The position numbers and the translations under genes are program-made. From Leptofilum sp041748655 (GTDB taxonomy: Bacteria; Chloroflexota; Anaerolineae; Promineifilales; Promineifilaceae), in NCBI GenBank assembly GCA_041748655.1, contig JBGTCV010000098.1, positions 1-64,000 on the forward strand: DNA of 64,000 nt, written 5' to 3'. The stretch's first letter is position 1, and each line of letters begins with the position of its first letter. Below, in pieces: positions 35,717-44,511 of the stretch. A model generated the notes under the pieces. It saw only the letters and a program-made list of their open reading frames with translations, had not been told where the DNA came from and made no database searches.

Positions 35717-37505
35717 CTTCCTCCAACCCGGTCACCAGCAGGTGGGCAAACTGGGAGGTGGGGTCGGCGGCGAGTTGGGTGCGACGGCCGTATTCCACAA
35801 TACGGCCGTCGCCCAAAATCATAATCTCGTCGGCGCGCTGCACGGTGGCCAGCCGGTGGGCCACAATGATGCCCGTGCGGTTGGCCAGCAGCTTGTCGAT
35901 GGCCTGCTCGATCTTCAGCTCTGTCACCGGGTCCAGCCGGGACGATGCCTCATCCATAATCACCAGCCCCGGATTGGCCAGGAAGACGCGCACAAAGGCC
36001 AGCAGCTGCGCCTCCCCCGCGCTGAGGCTGGCGTCGGCCTGCAGGGGCGAGTCGAGGCCGTTAGGCAGGCTGTCCAGCCAGGGCATCAGCCCCAGATCGT
36101 CCAGTACGGCCAGAATGTGGGCGTCGCTGATGGTGGGGTCAAACAGCGTTAGATTGTCCCGCACGCTGGCGTGAAACAGCTGCACCTCCTGCGTTACCAG
36201 CCCGATGGGGCGGCGCAGTTCCGCATGTTTCGCTTCGCGCAAATCGAAGCGGTTTTTGTCCGTGCCCAGCAAAATCGCGCCTTCGCTGGGGTCATAAAAG
36301 CGGAAGAGCAGCTTGGTGAGGGTCGTTTTGCCGCTGCCGGTGCGCCCCAGCAGTCCCAGCACGGTGCCCGGTTTCAGGCAGAAATTTATGTCCTGCAAAA
36401 TCATCGTGTCCGGGTCGTCGGCGTAGAAAAAGGAGACGTGGTCGAAGGTGACGCCCAGCGGCCCGGCGGGCACGTCCACACCGGGGCCATCGAGCATGGT
36501 GGGCTGCTCTGCCTGCAACGCCATGATGCGGCGAATGCTGGCGGCGGCCCGCTGCAAATCTTCGATCTGGCGGTTGATGCTCCACAGCGGCTCTTTGATC
36601 ACGTCGATGTAATAAAAAATGAGGTAGATACCGCCAATCGTCAGCGTGCCTTCGCGGAAGAGGGTGGTGCCAAAGATGTGGGCGGCGATGTAGGCCAGGG
36701 TAAAGACGCCCAGCGGCAGGTTCCAGACGAAGATATTGACCTTGATGGCGCTGCGCACGCGCAGCCAGCGTTCACGCCCCAGGCGCAGCATCTTCTGCAC
36801 AATAGCTGGTTCGGCGCCGGCAGTGCGAATCGTTTCGGCCCCGCTGAGCCACTCTTCCAGGAAGCCGAACAGGGTCGCTTCGGTCTGGCGCAGTGCCTCC
36901 CAGCGGGGCACGGTGAGGGTGCGCAGGTAGTTCAACGCCAGCACGCCGAGGAGGGCAACGGCCGTAATCGACACACCCACCCGCCAATCCACCAGCCACA
37001 GCAGCACAATCACGCCGATGAGCAGCAGCACGTTGCTGGTAAGCTGGATGAACAGCTGGGAGAAGAAGTTGGCCAGCTTGTTCACGTCGCCATCGACGCG
37101 CTCGATCAGTTCGCCGGGCTTGTGCTGCTTGTGGAAGGCCATGTCCAGCCGCAGGCAGTGTAGCGCGAGGTCTGCTCTAAGCGCGTTGGTGGCGGTCCAG
37201 GCCACGTTTTCGCCCACGTACACGGCCGTCAGGGCAATCACCTGCCGCACGATGGCGATGCCCATGAACAGCGCCGCCGCGCCGAGCAGCTTGTTGAGAC
37301 CTTGCTGGAAAGCGGCCGTGCCGCTGGCGGCGGGTTCGCTGGCGGTATCGATAAAGTAGGCCACAATTTGCGGATTGGCCAGGTGCAGCCCAATGCTGAC
37401 CAGCAGCAAGAGCGCCAACCCCAGCACCGTCTTCTTTTGCGGTTTCAGGTAGTTGGCCAGTAAATCCCAGTACGGCTTGATGGGTAAGTTGAGTCGTTGC
37501 AGCAT
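35706..37505 (-). CDS. ABC exporter half-transporter (subunit 2, altered signature)
   Basis: 599 residues: membrane domain (1-330) and nucleotide-binding domain. Walker A GRTGSGKTTLTK, Walker B LVIMDEASSRLD with intact catalytic Glu, H-loop VAHRLATV. The ABC signature is LSAGEAQLLAF instead of LSGGQ. In heterodimers the degenerate site pairs the altered Walker B of one subunit with the altered signature of the other, and exactly that combination occurs here with the downstream gene, so the two halves should form one exporter. The ATG at 37505 is preferred to the TTG at 37520 because the latter lies at the edge of a terminator hairpin. Confidence 0.92.
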   Translation of the reverse strand: MLQRLNLPIKPYWDLLANYLKPQKKTVLGLALLLLVSIGLHLANPQIVAYFIDTASEPAASGTAAFQQGLNKLLGAAALFMGIAIVRQVIALTAVYVGENVAWTATNALRADLALHCLRLDMAFHKQHKPGELIERVDGDVNKLANFFSQLFIQLTSNVLLLIGVIVLLWLVDWRVGVSITAVALLGVLALNYLRTLTVPRWEALRQTEATLFGFLEEWLSGAETIRTAGAEPAIVQKMLRLGRERWLRVRSAIKVNIFVWNLPLGVFTLAYIAAHIFGTTLFREGTLTIGGIYLIFYYIDVIKEPLWSINRQIEDLQRAAASIRRIMALQAEQPTMLDGPGVDVPAGPLGVTFDHVSFFYADDPDTMILQDINFCLKPGTVLGLLGRTGSGKTTLTKLLFRFYDPSEGAILLGTDKNRFDLREAKHAELRRPIGLVTQEVQLFHASVRDNLTLFDPTISDAHILAVLDDLGLMPWLDSLPNGLDSPLQADASLSAGEAQLLAFVRVFLANPGLVIMDEASSRLDPVTELKIEQAIDKLLANRTGIIVAHRLATVQRADEIMILGDGRIVEYGRRTQLAADPTSQFAHLLVTGLEEAIT

Positions 37506-37518
37506 GATCTTTTCCGAC

Positions 37519-37549
37519 AAAAAAAGCCCCGCATGTGTTGATGCGGGGC
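37519..37549 (-). terminator. Terminator-like hairpin in the 5' leader of the ABC operon
   Basis: On the minus strand GCCCCGCAT, loop, ATGCGGGGC is followed by seven T's, then GGAAAAG and the ATG at 37505 only 13 nt later. No gene on that strand ends upstream, since the next gene leftward in transcription is on the plus strand. A perfect 16-bp hairpin (37580-37612) lies further up. It could be an attenuator of the ABC operon. Confidence 0.7.
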
Positions 37550-37629
37550 AGGATTGTGGGACGATTTTACCACTTTTTTAGATTGGTTCAATTTTTAAAA
37601 TTGAACCAATCTTTGGCGGGGAAACGGCC

Positions 37630-37930
37630 GTTTCTCGTTCCAGCAGTCTCCGTTGGCATACCGATTTGGACGTTCCGCGTCCTCGGCGCAGAGCGCCACT
37701 GTCTTCATTCCACGCAGAGCGGGGAACGAGCCACGTTATGACAACTGATCTTGAACTGTCATTCTGAACGAAGTGAAGAATCCCGCAAGGTTCCCATGGC
37801 AAGAACCTTACCCAAACCAAAGCTTCATTAATTCTCAAGCGGGCGGGATGCTTCGGAGGATACTTCGGCAGCCTCAGCACAGGCTCTCAGCATGACAAGT
37901 TTATTGCCCGAATTAATTTTTAATCCACAA
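37630..37930. repeat. Two dispersed repeats between ABC and aldo/keto reductase genes
   Basis: 37630-37731 resembles the CTCGTTCC element at 4353. 37758-37930 is the second copy of the 173-bp block at 17482-17654, identical over long stretches at both ends but differing in the middle. No gene is visible in 37506-38059. Confidence 0.75.
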
Positions 37931-38059
37931 GAGCGTGGAACGAGCCACTGGGGAGTTTCCGAGGAAATTCGTGTGATTCATGATGTTTTTTTCTTCCCCG
38001 TCCGGTAAACTCATAGTAAGTGAAATCGGGCAGCAAGCCCAACAGATTAGGAGCTAGAT

Positions 38060-39058
38060 ATGGAATATCGTCGATTAGGAAAATCTGGCCTGAAGGTCAG
38101 CGCATTATCATTTGGTTCGTGGGTGACCTTTAGCACCCAGGCCGATGTGGATTTGGCGGCCGACATGATGGCGGCGGCGTACGATGCGGGCGTCAACTTT
38201 TTTGACAACGCCGAAATTTATGCCCACGGCAAATCGGAAGAAATTATGGGGGCGGCGCTCACCAGGCTGGGCTGGCGGCGAGATAGCTACATCGTTTCCA
38301 GCAAGGTGATGTGGGGCAGTATCAAAGATGCCAAGCCAACGCAGCAGGGCCTGAGCCGCAAGCACGTGGTGGAAGCGTGCCATCAGGCATTGGAGCGGCT
38401 TCAGGTGGAGTATCTGGACCTCTATTTTTGCCATCGTCCCGACCCAGAAGTGCCGATGGAGGAGCTGGTGCGCACGATGAACACGCTCATCGAGCAGGGC
38501 AAAATCTTCTACTGGGGTACGTCGGAATGGTCGGCGCAGCAGCTGATGGAAGCGCACAGCGTGGCGCGGCAGTACAACCTGATCCCGCCGACGATGGAGC
38601 AGCCACAGTACCACATGTTCCATCGCTATCGCTTTGAGGTGGAATACGGCCGTCTCTACGACACCATTGGTCTGGGCACCACCATCTGGTCGCCGCTGGC
38701 TTCTGGCTTGCTCACCGGCAAGTACAACGACGGCATCCCCGAAGATTCGCGGGTGAACTTGCCCGGCTACGAATGGCTGCGCAAAATGTTTGAAAGCGAA
38801 GAGGGCCAAAAGCGGCTGAAATCCGTCAAGGAACTGGTGCCCATTGCTGAAGAATTGGGCACGACGATGCCTCGCCTGGCCATCGCCTGGTGCTTGAAGA
38901 ATCCCAACGTCAGCACGGTGATCACCGGCGCGTCTAAAGTGGCGCAGGTGGAAGAAAACATGAAGGCGCTGGACGTGGTACCCCAGCTCACCGACGACGT
39001 GATGGAAAAAATCGAAGCCGTTCTGAACAACAAGCCAGAGCCAATGGATTTCCAGTAA
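38060..39058 (+). CDS. Aldo/keto reductase (potassium-channel beta-subunit type)
   Basis: 332 residues, TIM-barrel NADPH oxidoreductase. FFDNAEIYAHGKSEEIMG contains the catalytic Asp and Tyr; the lysine is in YIVSSKVMWG and the His in YFCHRPDPEVP. WGTSEWSAQQLMEA and WSPLASGLLTGKYN match the AKR6/Kv-beta subgroup. Such enzymes reduce aldehydes and ketones in the cytosol. TTAGGAGCTAG precedes the ATG. One palindrome copy. No linked partner. Confidence 0.92.
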   Translation: MEYRRLGKSGLKVSALSFGSWVTFSTQADVDLAADMMAAAYDAGVNFFDNAEIYAHGKSEEIMGAALTRLGWRRDSYIVSSKVMWGSIKDAKPTQQGLSRKHVVEACHQALERLQVEYLDLYFCHRPDPEVPMEELVRTMNTLIEQGKIFYWGTSEWSAQQLMEAHSVARQYNLIPPTMEQPQYHMFHRYRFEVEYGRLYDTIGLGTTIWSPLASGLLTGKYNDGIPEDSRVNLPGYEWLRKMFESEEGQKRLKSVKELVPIAEELGTTMPRLAIAWCLKNPNVSTVITGASKVAQVEENMKALDVVPQLTDDVMEKIEAVLNNKPEPMDFQ

Positions 39059-39086
39059 ACTGGCAAACTCAGTCGTTTAAAAAACC

Positions 39087-39170
39087 TTGACGCAAAAGTG
39101 CAAAAGAGCGAAAGAAAAGGGAAAAGATCCGCTTTGCGCCTTCTGCCCTTTTGCATTCTTTGCGTTGAAA
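39087..39170. repeat. CGCAAAAG-type hairpin repeat
   Basis: TTGACGCAAAAGTGCAAAAG on the left is mirrored by CTTTTGCATTCTTTGCGTTG on the right, with GATCCGCTTTGCGCC between. Belongs with 30123, 32706 and 62541. Confidence 0.7.
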
Positions 39171-39221
39171 TTTCGCATCTTGTAAGCTTATAAGCCCGGA
39201 CTGGCCAATGGAAATATTTAA

Positions 39222-39545
39222 ATGACCTCTCAAGCCCCTGGCTATGTTTATATTTGGGAATACACGGTTCTGCCTGAGCGTGTGGCTGATTTTGAACAGG
39301 CGTATGGCCCAACTGGTGCCTGGGTTGCGCTGTTTAAACGGGCAAACGGCTACATCCGTACAGAACTTCACCAGGACCGGCACCTTCCCAACCGTTACCT
39401 GACGATTGATTACTGGGAATCCAAGGAGGCATGGCAGGCGTTTCGTACAGCGCTGTCAGCCGAGTTTGAGGCGATTGATGCCGAGTGTGAGGGTTTCACC
39501 CTGGAAGAACGTGAGATCGGCCAGCTTTCGCCAGTAGGGCAATAG
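39222..39545 (+). CDS. Antibiotic biosynthesis monooxygenase (ABM) domain protein
   Basis: 107 residues with the ferredoxin-like ABM pattern: YIWEYTVLPERVADFEQAYG, FKRANGYIRTELHQD, LTIDYWESKEAWQAFRTAL. Members range from quinol monooxygenases to haem-degrading enzymes and proteins without known activity. No specific residues allow a choice. No palindrome copy. It is convergent with the PBP gene. Confidence 0.75.
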   Translation: MTSQAPGYVYIWEYTVLPERVADFEQAYGPTGAWVALFKRANGYIRTELHQDRHLPNRYLTIDYWESKEAWQAFRTALSAEFEAIDAECEGFTLEEREIGQLSPVGQ

Positions 39546-39557
39546 CGCGCTGTTGCC

Positions 39558-41774
39558 CTACTGCCAGGGGAAGAGGGTGATGGGCGTGATGCCGTAGTAC
39601 AGCTCCACAATGTGGCGGAAGATCGGGGCGGAAACGGCCGAACCGTCTCCCCCATGCTCCACAATCACAGCAATCGCAATTTCTGGTCCGTTGACGAAAC
39701 GGCCGTCTACCGTTGTGTACGGCGCAGCAGGGGCATACCCTATAAACCAGGCGTGTGAACTGCGCGGCGGCGCTTCGGCCGTGCCCGTTTTGCCCGCCAC
39801 TTGCAGCGGCAGCCCCCCAAATTGATGGGTGGCGGTGCCGTTGGAATCATTGGTCACCTTCCATAAACTATCCTGGATAATGGCCAAATTTTGCGGCGAA
39901 AGCGGCAGTTCGCCGCTCACTTGCACCGGATACGGCTCTTCCGGTGCGCCGCCGCCCGCACCGATACGGTCGATGAGCGTCGGGTGGTAGAGTGTGCCAC
40001 CGTTGGCTATTGCCGCCGTGATGTTCGCCATTTGCAGCGGTGTCACCTGCACATCTCCCTGGCCAATGCCCATGTTGACCGCATCACCCCGAACCCAGCC
40101 TTCGCCTCGGACCGACAGCTTCCACTCTGGGCTGGGAACTATGCCCGCCGCTTCCACCACGCCAACAGCGCCCGTTGGCGCACCAAGGCCGAACTGAACG
40201 GCCGTTTCCGGGAAAAAGTTCGGGTCCACCGCATCCATCTCAAACGCCGCATCGTAAAAACAAGAGTTGCAGGAGACGACCAGCGCCTGCTTCAGCGTAA
40301 TGGTGCCATGACCCTGGGGCAGCCAATCAACCTTGACAAAATTGTCCCCCAGCCGCCGCCAGGTGCCGGTGCTGTTGTAAAACGTGTCTGGCGTGTATAA
40401 ACCGCTGTTGATGGCCGCTGTGTAGGTGATCAGTTTGAAGATGGAGCCAGCGGGGTAAACGCCCTGTGCCGCCCGGTTCAGCAGGGGGCGATTGGGATCG
40501 TTGAAGGCCGCGCCCAGCGCCACGGCCGAATCCTGAGCAAACGGATCAAAGATGCGGGGATCGTAGCTGGGGTAGCTGGCCATCGCCAAAATTTTGCCGG
40601 TGTTCACCTCCAGCACCACCGCTGCGCCCGCCTGTAGACCCAAAGATTGAATCGCTTCGGCCAGGGCTTGCTCAACGGCCGTTTGGAAATCCAAATCCAG
40701 CGTCGAATAAATGCTCCGCGCCTGCTTGGGCTGCTGCTCCTGCACCGTACCGACAAACTGCCCGTTCGGGCCAACCACCGTCAGCGTGCCGCCTCGCTCG
40801 CCGTTGAGATAATCTTCGCCCCAGCGCTCCAGCCCGGCCAGCCCAACCAGTTCATCCCCGGCAAACCCGTTCGCCTGGTACTCGCCCAGCTGCTCAGCGG
40901 GAATGTAGCCTGTGTACCCAATAAGGTGCGGTGCGGCCCCTGAATCGGAGAAGAGGCGCGAAAGACGGGGTCTTGGCTCGGCCAACCCTTTGCCGATGAA
41001 TGGCTGGATCGATGGGCCGTACTGCTGCATCACCTCTTCTGTCACGTCGCCGATGGGCCAATACCAGTCTGGCAAGGCGGGAGCATAAATCGCCTTGATC
41101 TCTTCCGGCGGCAAGTTGAGCAGCGGGCTGAGGGTGGCCAGCATGGCGGGCTCATCCTCAATCTGCCCAGGGATGACGCCCAGGGTGAGGATGGTTCCCT
41201 GGTAGGCCAGCGCCTTGCCGTTGGCGTCGTAAACATTGGCGCGGGCGGGCACGCGCTGCTGCATGATGAGCGTGTTGCCCCCGGCCAGTTCGGGCAAAAT
41301 CAGCCCCTCATCCCAGACGATGCCCCAACGGCCGTTTTCAAACAACAGCGGCACGGTATGTTCCCGCACGATGGCGCCCACAGCGGCCGTTTGCCACGTT
41401 ACCCGCACCTGCATCTGGGCGTTGTTACCATCTTGCAGCGTCCCCAGCGCCTGGGTAAAAATCTGCGTCACTGTGGCCGTTTTCATCGTCTCTTCGTACC
41501 GCTTCACAAAGGAAAGACTGTCTACCAGCGCCTGGCTGCCGGGGGTAAGCACGCTGTACATCCCCACATAATCGTTCAGCTCCCAGGCGCGGTAAAAGGC
41601 CAGGCCGATGCCGTTGGCATCCTGGGTGGTGGGTGGTTCAGTGGGGCGGGGCGTGTTGGTGGGCAGCGGGGTCAGCGTCACCAGTTCGGTGGAATCCTGA
41701 ATCGGCGGAATGCCATTGGAGCCACAGGCAGCCAGCAAAGCAAAAAAGAGAAGCAGCAGTAGATATTTTTTCAT
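39558..41774 (-). CDS. Class B penicillin-binding lipoprotein with MecA-type N-terminal domain
   Basis: 738 residues. A lipobox, LLAAC, directs lipidation at Cys16-17 of the chosen start. An NTF2-like domain follows (about 45-150: LAFYRAWELNDYVGMYSVLT), then the PBP dimerisation domain (RSIYSTLDLDFQTAVEQAL) and the transpeptidase domain with SxxK in AGSIFKLIT, SxN in SCNSCFYD and KTGT in VAGKTGTAE. It cross-links peptidoglycan at the outer face. The architecture is that of MecA/PBP3-like enzymes; resistance cannot be inferred. The ATG at 41774 fits the lipoprotein signal, the earlier frame start at 41828 does not. Confidence 0.9.
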   Translation of the reverse strand: MKKYLLLLLFFALLAACGSNGIPPIQDSTELVTLTPLPTNTPRPTEPPTTQDANGIGLAFYRAWELNDYVGMYSVLTPGSQALVDSLSFVKRYEETMKTATVTQIFTQALGTLQDGNNAQMQVRVTWQTAAVGAIVREHTVPLLFENGRWGIVWDEGLILPELAGGNTLIMQQRVPARANVYDANGKALAYQGTILTLGVIPGQIEDEPAMLATLSPLLNLPPEEIKAIYAPALPDWYWPIGDVTEEVMQQYGPSIQPFIGKGLAEPRPRLSRLFSDSGAAPHLIGYTGYIPAEQLGEYQANGFAGDELVGLAGLERWGEDYLNGERGGTLTVVGPNGQFVGTVQEQQPKQARSIYSTLDLDFQTAVEQALAEAIQSLGLQAGAAVVLEVNTGKILAMASYPSYDPRIFDPFAQDSAVALGAAFNDPNRPLLNRAAQGVYPAGSIFKLITYTAAINSGLYTPDTFYNSTGTWRRLGDNFVKVDWLPQGHGTITLKQALVVSCNSCFYDAAFEMDAVDPNFFPETAVQFGLGAPTGAVGVVEAAGIVPSPEWKLSVRGEGWVRGDAVNMGIGQGDVQVTPLQMANITAAIANGGTLYHPTLIDRIGAGGGAPEEPYPVQVSGELPLSPQNLAIIQDSLWKVTNDSNGTATHQFGGLPLQVAGKTGTAEAPPRSSHAWFIGYAPAAPYTTVDGRFVNGPEIAIAVIVEHGGDGSAVSAPIFRHIVELYYGITPITLFPWQ

Positions 41775-42162
41775 AATTGGGACCGGAGAAAAATCCGCGA
41801 ATTTTAATAGTTGCACAGATTTTTCCATGTAACTTCTTTGGTATGCTCAATTGATCTGGTAAATTAATATTATAGCGGGTTCATTGGCAGACATGAAAAT
41901 TTGCACAGACTTCAACCTGAGTTTTAATTGTCTCATAAAATTAATTCCAGGCATGATGTCCTGGTATTCGCCTAATTTTACGGAAACTATATATCTCTCT
42001 ATAAAGATATTTGTTATACTCCACCACACTCAGCCTGAAAGAGCAAAGATACATGCTGTAGGAGTAAATTTTGGAGCAACACCTTTTTTATGAGGGCTCT
42101 GCCCGCTCTATGACAACTATTCAGACAGGTGCATATAACTTTAATAGGTAAAAGAGGCTAAC
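41775..42162. other. Gene-free 388-bp gap
   Basis: AT-rich, divergent between the PBP and MBL genes. A TATACT box at 42015 may be a -10. I looked for a riboswitch in the stretch 42030-42130 but recognised none. No repeats of the families above. Confidence 0.5.
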
Positions 42163-43008
42163 TTGCAGATAAGATTTTGGGGGGTACGCGGCACGATACC
42201 CACACCAGGGCCGGAAACTATTCGGGTGGGGGGGAATACTTCTTGTGTTGAGCTGCGCACTTCTGACCAACAGTTGATCATCATTGATGCCGGTTCTGGC
42301 ATTCGCCGCCTGGGCAAAGAGCTGGTGAAAAATAATAATGATCGCATTATAGGCAACATTCTCATCAGCCACACGCACTGGGATCATATTCAAGGGTTCC
42401 CTTTTTTTGCACCGATATTCGGCCGTAACAACCGGTTTGTTCTGGTAGGTAAGCGGCGCGTGGGCAAACAGCTGGAAGAAATAATGGCTGGTCAATTTAT
42501 TGAGCCTTACCTGCCCTTTGCCTATAAATCATTGCCGGCTGACCTCATCGTGAAAGAAGTGCAGGATGGTGAAACGATTATCATTGGGGATCATACGCGG
42601 GTAACCGTGGCAGATTTAAATCATCCGGGGGGATGTTTGGGGTTTCGTATTGAAAATAACGGGGTTGTTTTTGCCTATTGTGGCGATGTGTCGCATTTTG
42701 ATGACAGGTTTGATCCGAACCTGTTACGATTAGCCGAGGGAGCCGATTTGCTGGTGCATGATTCCCATTTTGCCACAATTGAAGAGCGAAAAAGGTTTCA
42801 TGAATATGGCCACAGCGCCTGGCAAGAGGCCGTGCAGGCCGCAATTGAGGCGCGGGTAAAATGTTTAGCGCTTTTCCACTATTCACCAGACTTATCTGAT
42901 AATGAGTTGGATAATGTTTTGTTGCAGGCGCGTGCCATTTTCCCTCAAACTATATTAGCGCGTGAGGGTCTGTCAATTTCACTTCCTTTAGAAGGATTGC
43001 CAGATTGA
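42163..43008 (+). CDS. MBL-fold metallo-hydrolase
   Basis: 281 residues. The metal motif is SHTHWDHIQG (HxHxDH), with IIDAGSGIRRLG before it, and later His and Asp in NHPGGCLGFRI, YCGDVSHFDD and HDSHFATIEE. The opening IRFWGVRGTIPTPGPETIRV places it with the phosphodiesterase-like members seen next to response regulators. A metal-dependent hydrolase with unknown substrate; phosphodiesterase activity is possible. The start appears to be TTG with AGAGG upstream. No palindrome copy. A response regulator gene follows about 100 bp later. Confidence 0.85.
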   Translation: MQIRFWGVRGTIPTPGPETIRVGGNTSCVELRTSDQQLIIIDAGSGIRRLGKELVKNNNDRIIGNILISHTHWDHIQGFPFFAPIFGRNNRFVLVGKRRVGKQLEEIMAGQFIEPYLPFAYKSLPADLIVKEVQDGETIIIGDHTRVTVADLNHPGGCLGFRIENNGVVFAYCGDVSHFDDRFDPNLLRLAEGADLLVHDSHFATIEERKRFHEYGHSAWQEAVQAAIEARVKCLALFHYSPDLSDNELDNVLLQARAIFPQTILAREGLSISLPLEGLPD

Positions 43009-43112
43009 TCCCGTTTTATTCCCCCGAACTTCATTGCCGGAAAAATAGAATAGTTTACAATAAATGTGCAATCAAAGATAGAATGCAGCGTGCAATAACT
43101 TGAATTTTTTGG

Positions 43113-43553
43113 TTGATAAGACAGGTATTTATTTTGGCAAGACAATTTCCCCCCATACCCGGAGAAAGTATTCATCAATCTGTTCTGATCGTTGATGATG
43201 AACCGATGGTACGCACCCTACTGCGTCTGACGCTGGTCCGGGCCGGCTTCCACGTATCTGAAGCCGAAGATGGCTATGATGCTTTGGACAAGGTGCGTAA
43301 AAACCAGCCGGATGTGGTGCTGCTGGATGTGATGATGCCAGGGATGGATGGTTTTACGGTGTGCGAAAAGCTGCGCAGTGAGGCGGCTACGGCCGAATTA
43401 CCCATCATCATGCTTAGTGCGAAAACCGACCTGGATAGCATCAATAAAGGGCTGCGTGCTGGGGCAACTGTTTACTTGACCAAGCCCATCTCGCCAGAAG
43501 AGCTAACCCAACATGTTAAAGCTGCCCTGGTGCAGTTTGATGAAGATGTCTAG
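43113..43553 (+). CDS. Stand-alone response regulator receiver protein
   Basis: 146 residues, a single receiver domain: VLIVDDEP acids, phospho-acceptor Asp in VVLLDVMMPGMDGF, Ser in IIMLSAK and Lys in YLTKPISPEEL. No output domain, so it acts by protein contact or as a phosphorelay intermediate. The true start is uncertain: TTG at 43113 and TTG at 43134 are both open and neither has a strong ribosome site. Confidence 0.88.
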   Translation: MIRQVFILARQFPPIPGESIHQSVLIVDDEPMVRTLLRLTLVRAGFHVSEAEDGYDALDKVRKNQPDVVLLDVMMPGMDGFTVCEKLRSEAATAELPIIMLSAKTDLDSINKGLRAGATVYLTKPISPEELTQHVKAALVQFDEDV

Positions 43554-43642
43554 TACAGTCCGGCGGAAGTTTGTGAGCAATAATTATAGAGTACCCGCAA
43601 CCATTTAGCATGATTTCCAGAATCTGCTATTCTCTCATATAC

Positions 43643-43680
43643 AAAAAAAGCCCACCTGCCTTGCAGGTGGGCTTTTTTTT
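43643..43680. terminator. Bidirectional intrinsic terminator
   Basis: GCCCACCTGC (43650-43659), loop CTT, GCAGGTGGGC (43663-43672), with A7 to the left and T8 to the right. It serves the two convergent response-regulator genes. Confidence 0.92.
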
Positions 43681-43705
43681 TAATTTGGTTTAACTAAATA
43701 TGACG

Positions 43706-44116
43706 TTAAGAGCTGATTTCCTGCTCGGTGTGCGCCTTGCTATTGATGACGCGTTCTACGCTGTCTAGCAGTTCTTGGGGACCAAACGGTTTGGTAATGT
43801 AATCGTCAACCCGTGCGATGTGAAGACCCAGCACCCGATCGATGCTTTGTGCTTTGGCGGTGACTACAATGACCGGGATGTCGCGCATTTCTTCAGACGC
43901 TTTCATCTTTTGGTACACTTCCCAGCCGTCCATTTCTGGCATCATCAGATCAAGCAGAACGAGGTCTGGCTGAATTTCGCTAATTTTGGCCAGGCCTTCA
44001 TGCCCGCCAACTGCGCCGGTGACATCGAACCTGTTGCGGCCTAAAATCAGCTTAACCAGCTCAATCATTTCTAATTCATCTTCGATGCAAACTACTTTCT
44101 TAGGTTCGTCTGCCAT
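43706..44116 (-). CDS. Stand-alone response regulator receiver protein
   Basis: 136 residues, a receiver domain only: VVCIEDELEM, Asp in LVLLDLMMPEMDGW, IPVIVVTAKAQS and YITKPFGPQELLD. GAGGAA lies 8 bp before the ATG at 44116; an earlier in-frame start at 44131 lacks one. It is convergent with the receiver gene on the other side of a shared terminator. Partner kinase unknown. Confidence 0.88.
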   Translation of the reverse strand: MADEPKKVVCIEDELEMIELVKLILGRNRFDVTGAVGGHEGLAKISEIQPDLVLLDLMMPEMDGWEVYQKMKASEEMRDIPVIVVTAKAQSIDRVLGLHIARVDDYITKPFGPQELLDSVERVINSKAHTEQEISS

Positions 44117-44511
44117 TACGTATTTCCTCAATCAATTTAGTAAAAAGTTTCAATTATTGCCAGCACTCGTGGCGAAGGAGATTTGTTTGGTTATAAAGAT
44201 TGTATTATTTGCTTGAAATTTAACTTTCTAAAGGGTATCACAAGCCAGAATGGTTGTCTACACATTATTTGCCTGCCAGTAGTGCCACAGAAATCATTTT
44301 GGGTAGGGTGCAACACTTATCCGCAATCAGGTAGAGCTACTTTAATCCAATTGAGCGATATGATCCATGTGATAAGAGTAAGGGGTAGCTGCGTATGATG
44401 CGCTGAGGGAACGGCCGTTTCTTGTTTGCTCCCCTTGTCTACAACTTGTTACAATCCTCTGCGCACCCGGTTTTGTGGTATAAAGGATTAATAAAGGAAG
44501 TTATAGCATCG
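44117..44511 (+). promoter_or_regulatory. 395-bp gap upstream of the carbonic anhydrase gene
   Basis: A weak promoter is possible: TTGCTC at about 44427 and TACAAT 18 bp later (44451-44456). One palindrome copy sits at 44411, just upstream, one of the few outside genes. An upstream in-frame extension (from 44422) runs through this promoter and is not favoured. Otherwise nothing recognised. Confidence 0.35.

Noticed and set aside
39558..41774. The MecA-like architecture as methicillin resistance
   Set aside because: The domain order is common in class B PBPs of many phyla; resistance cannot be read from it.
42030..42130. A cyclic-di-GMP or other riboswitch before the MBL gene
   Set aside because: A few suggestive words only; the conserved core and paired stems could not be found.
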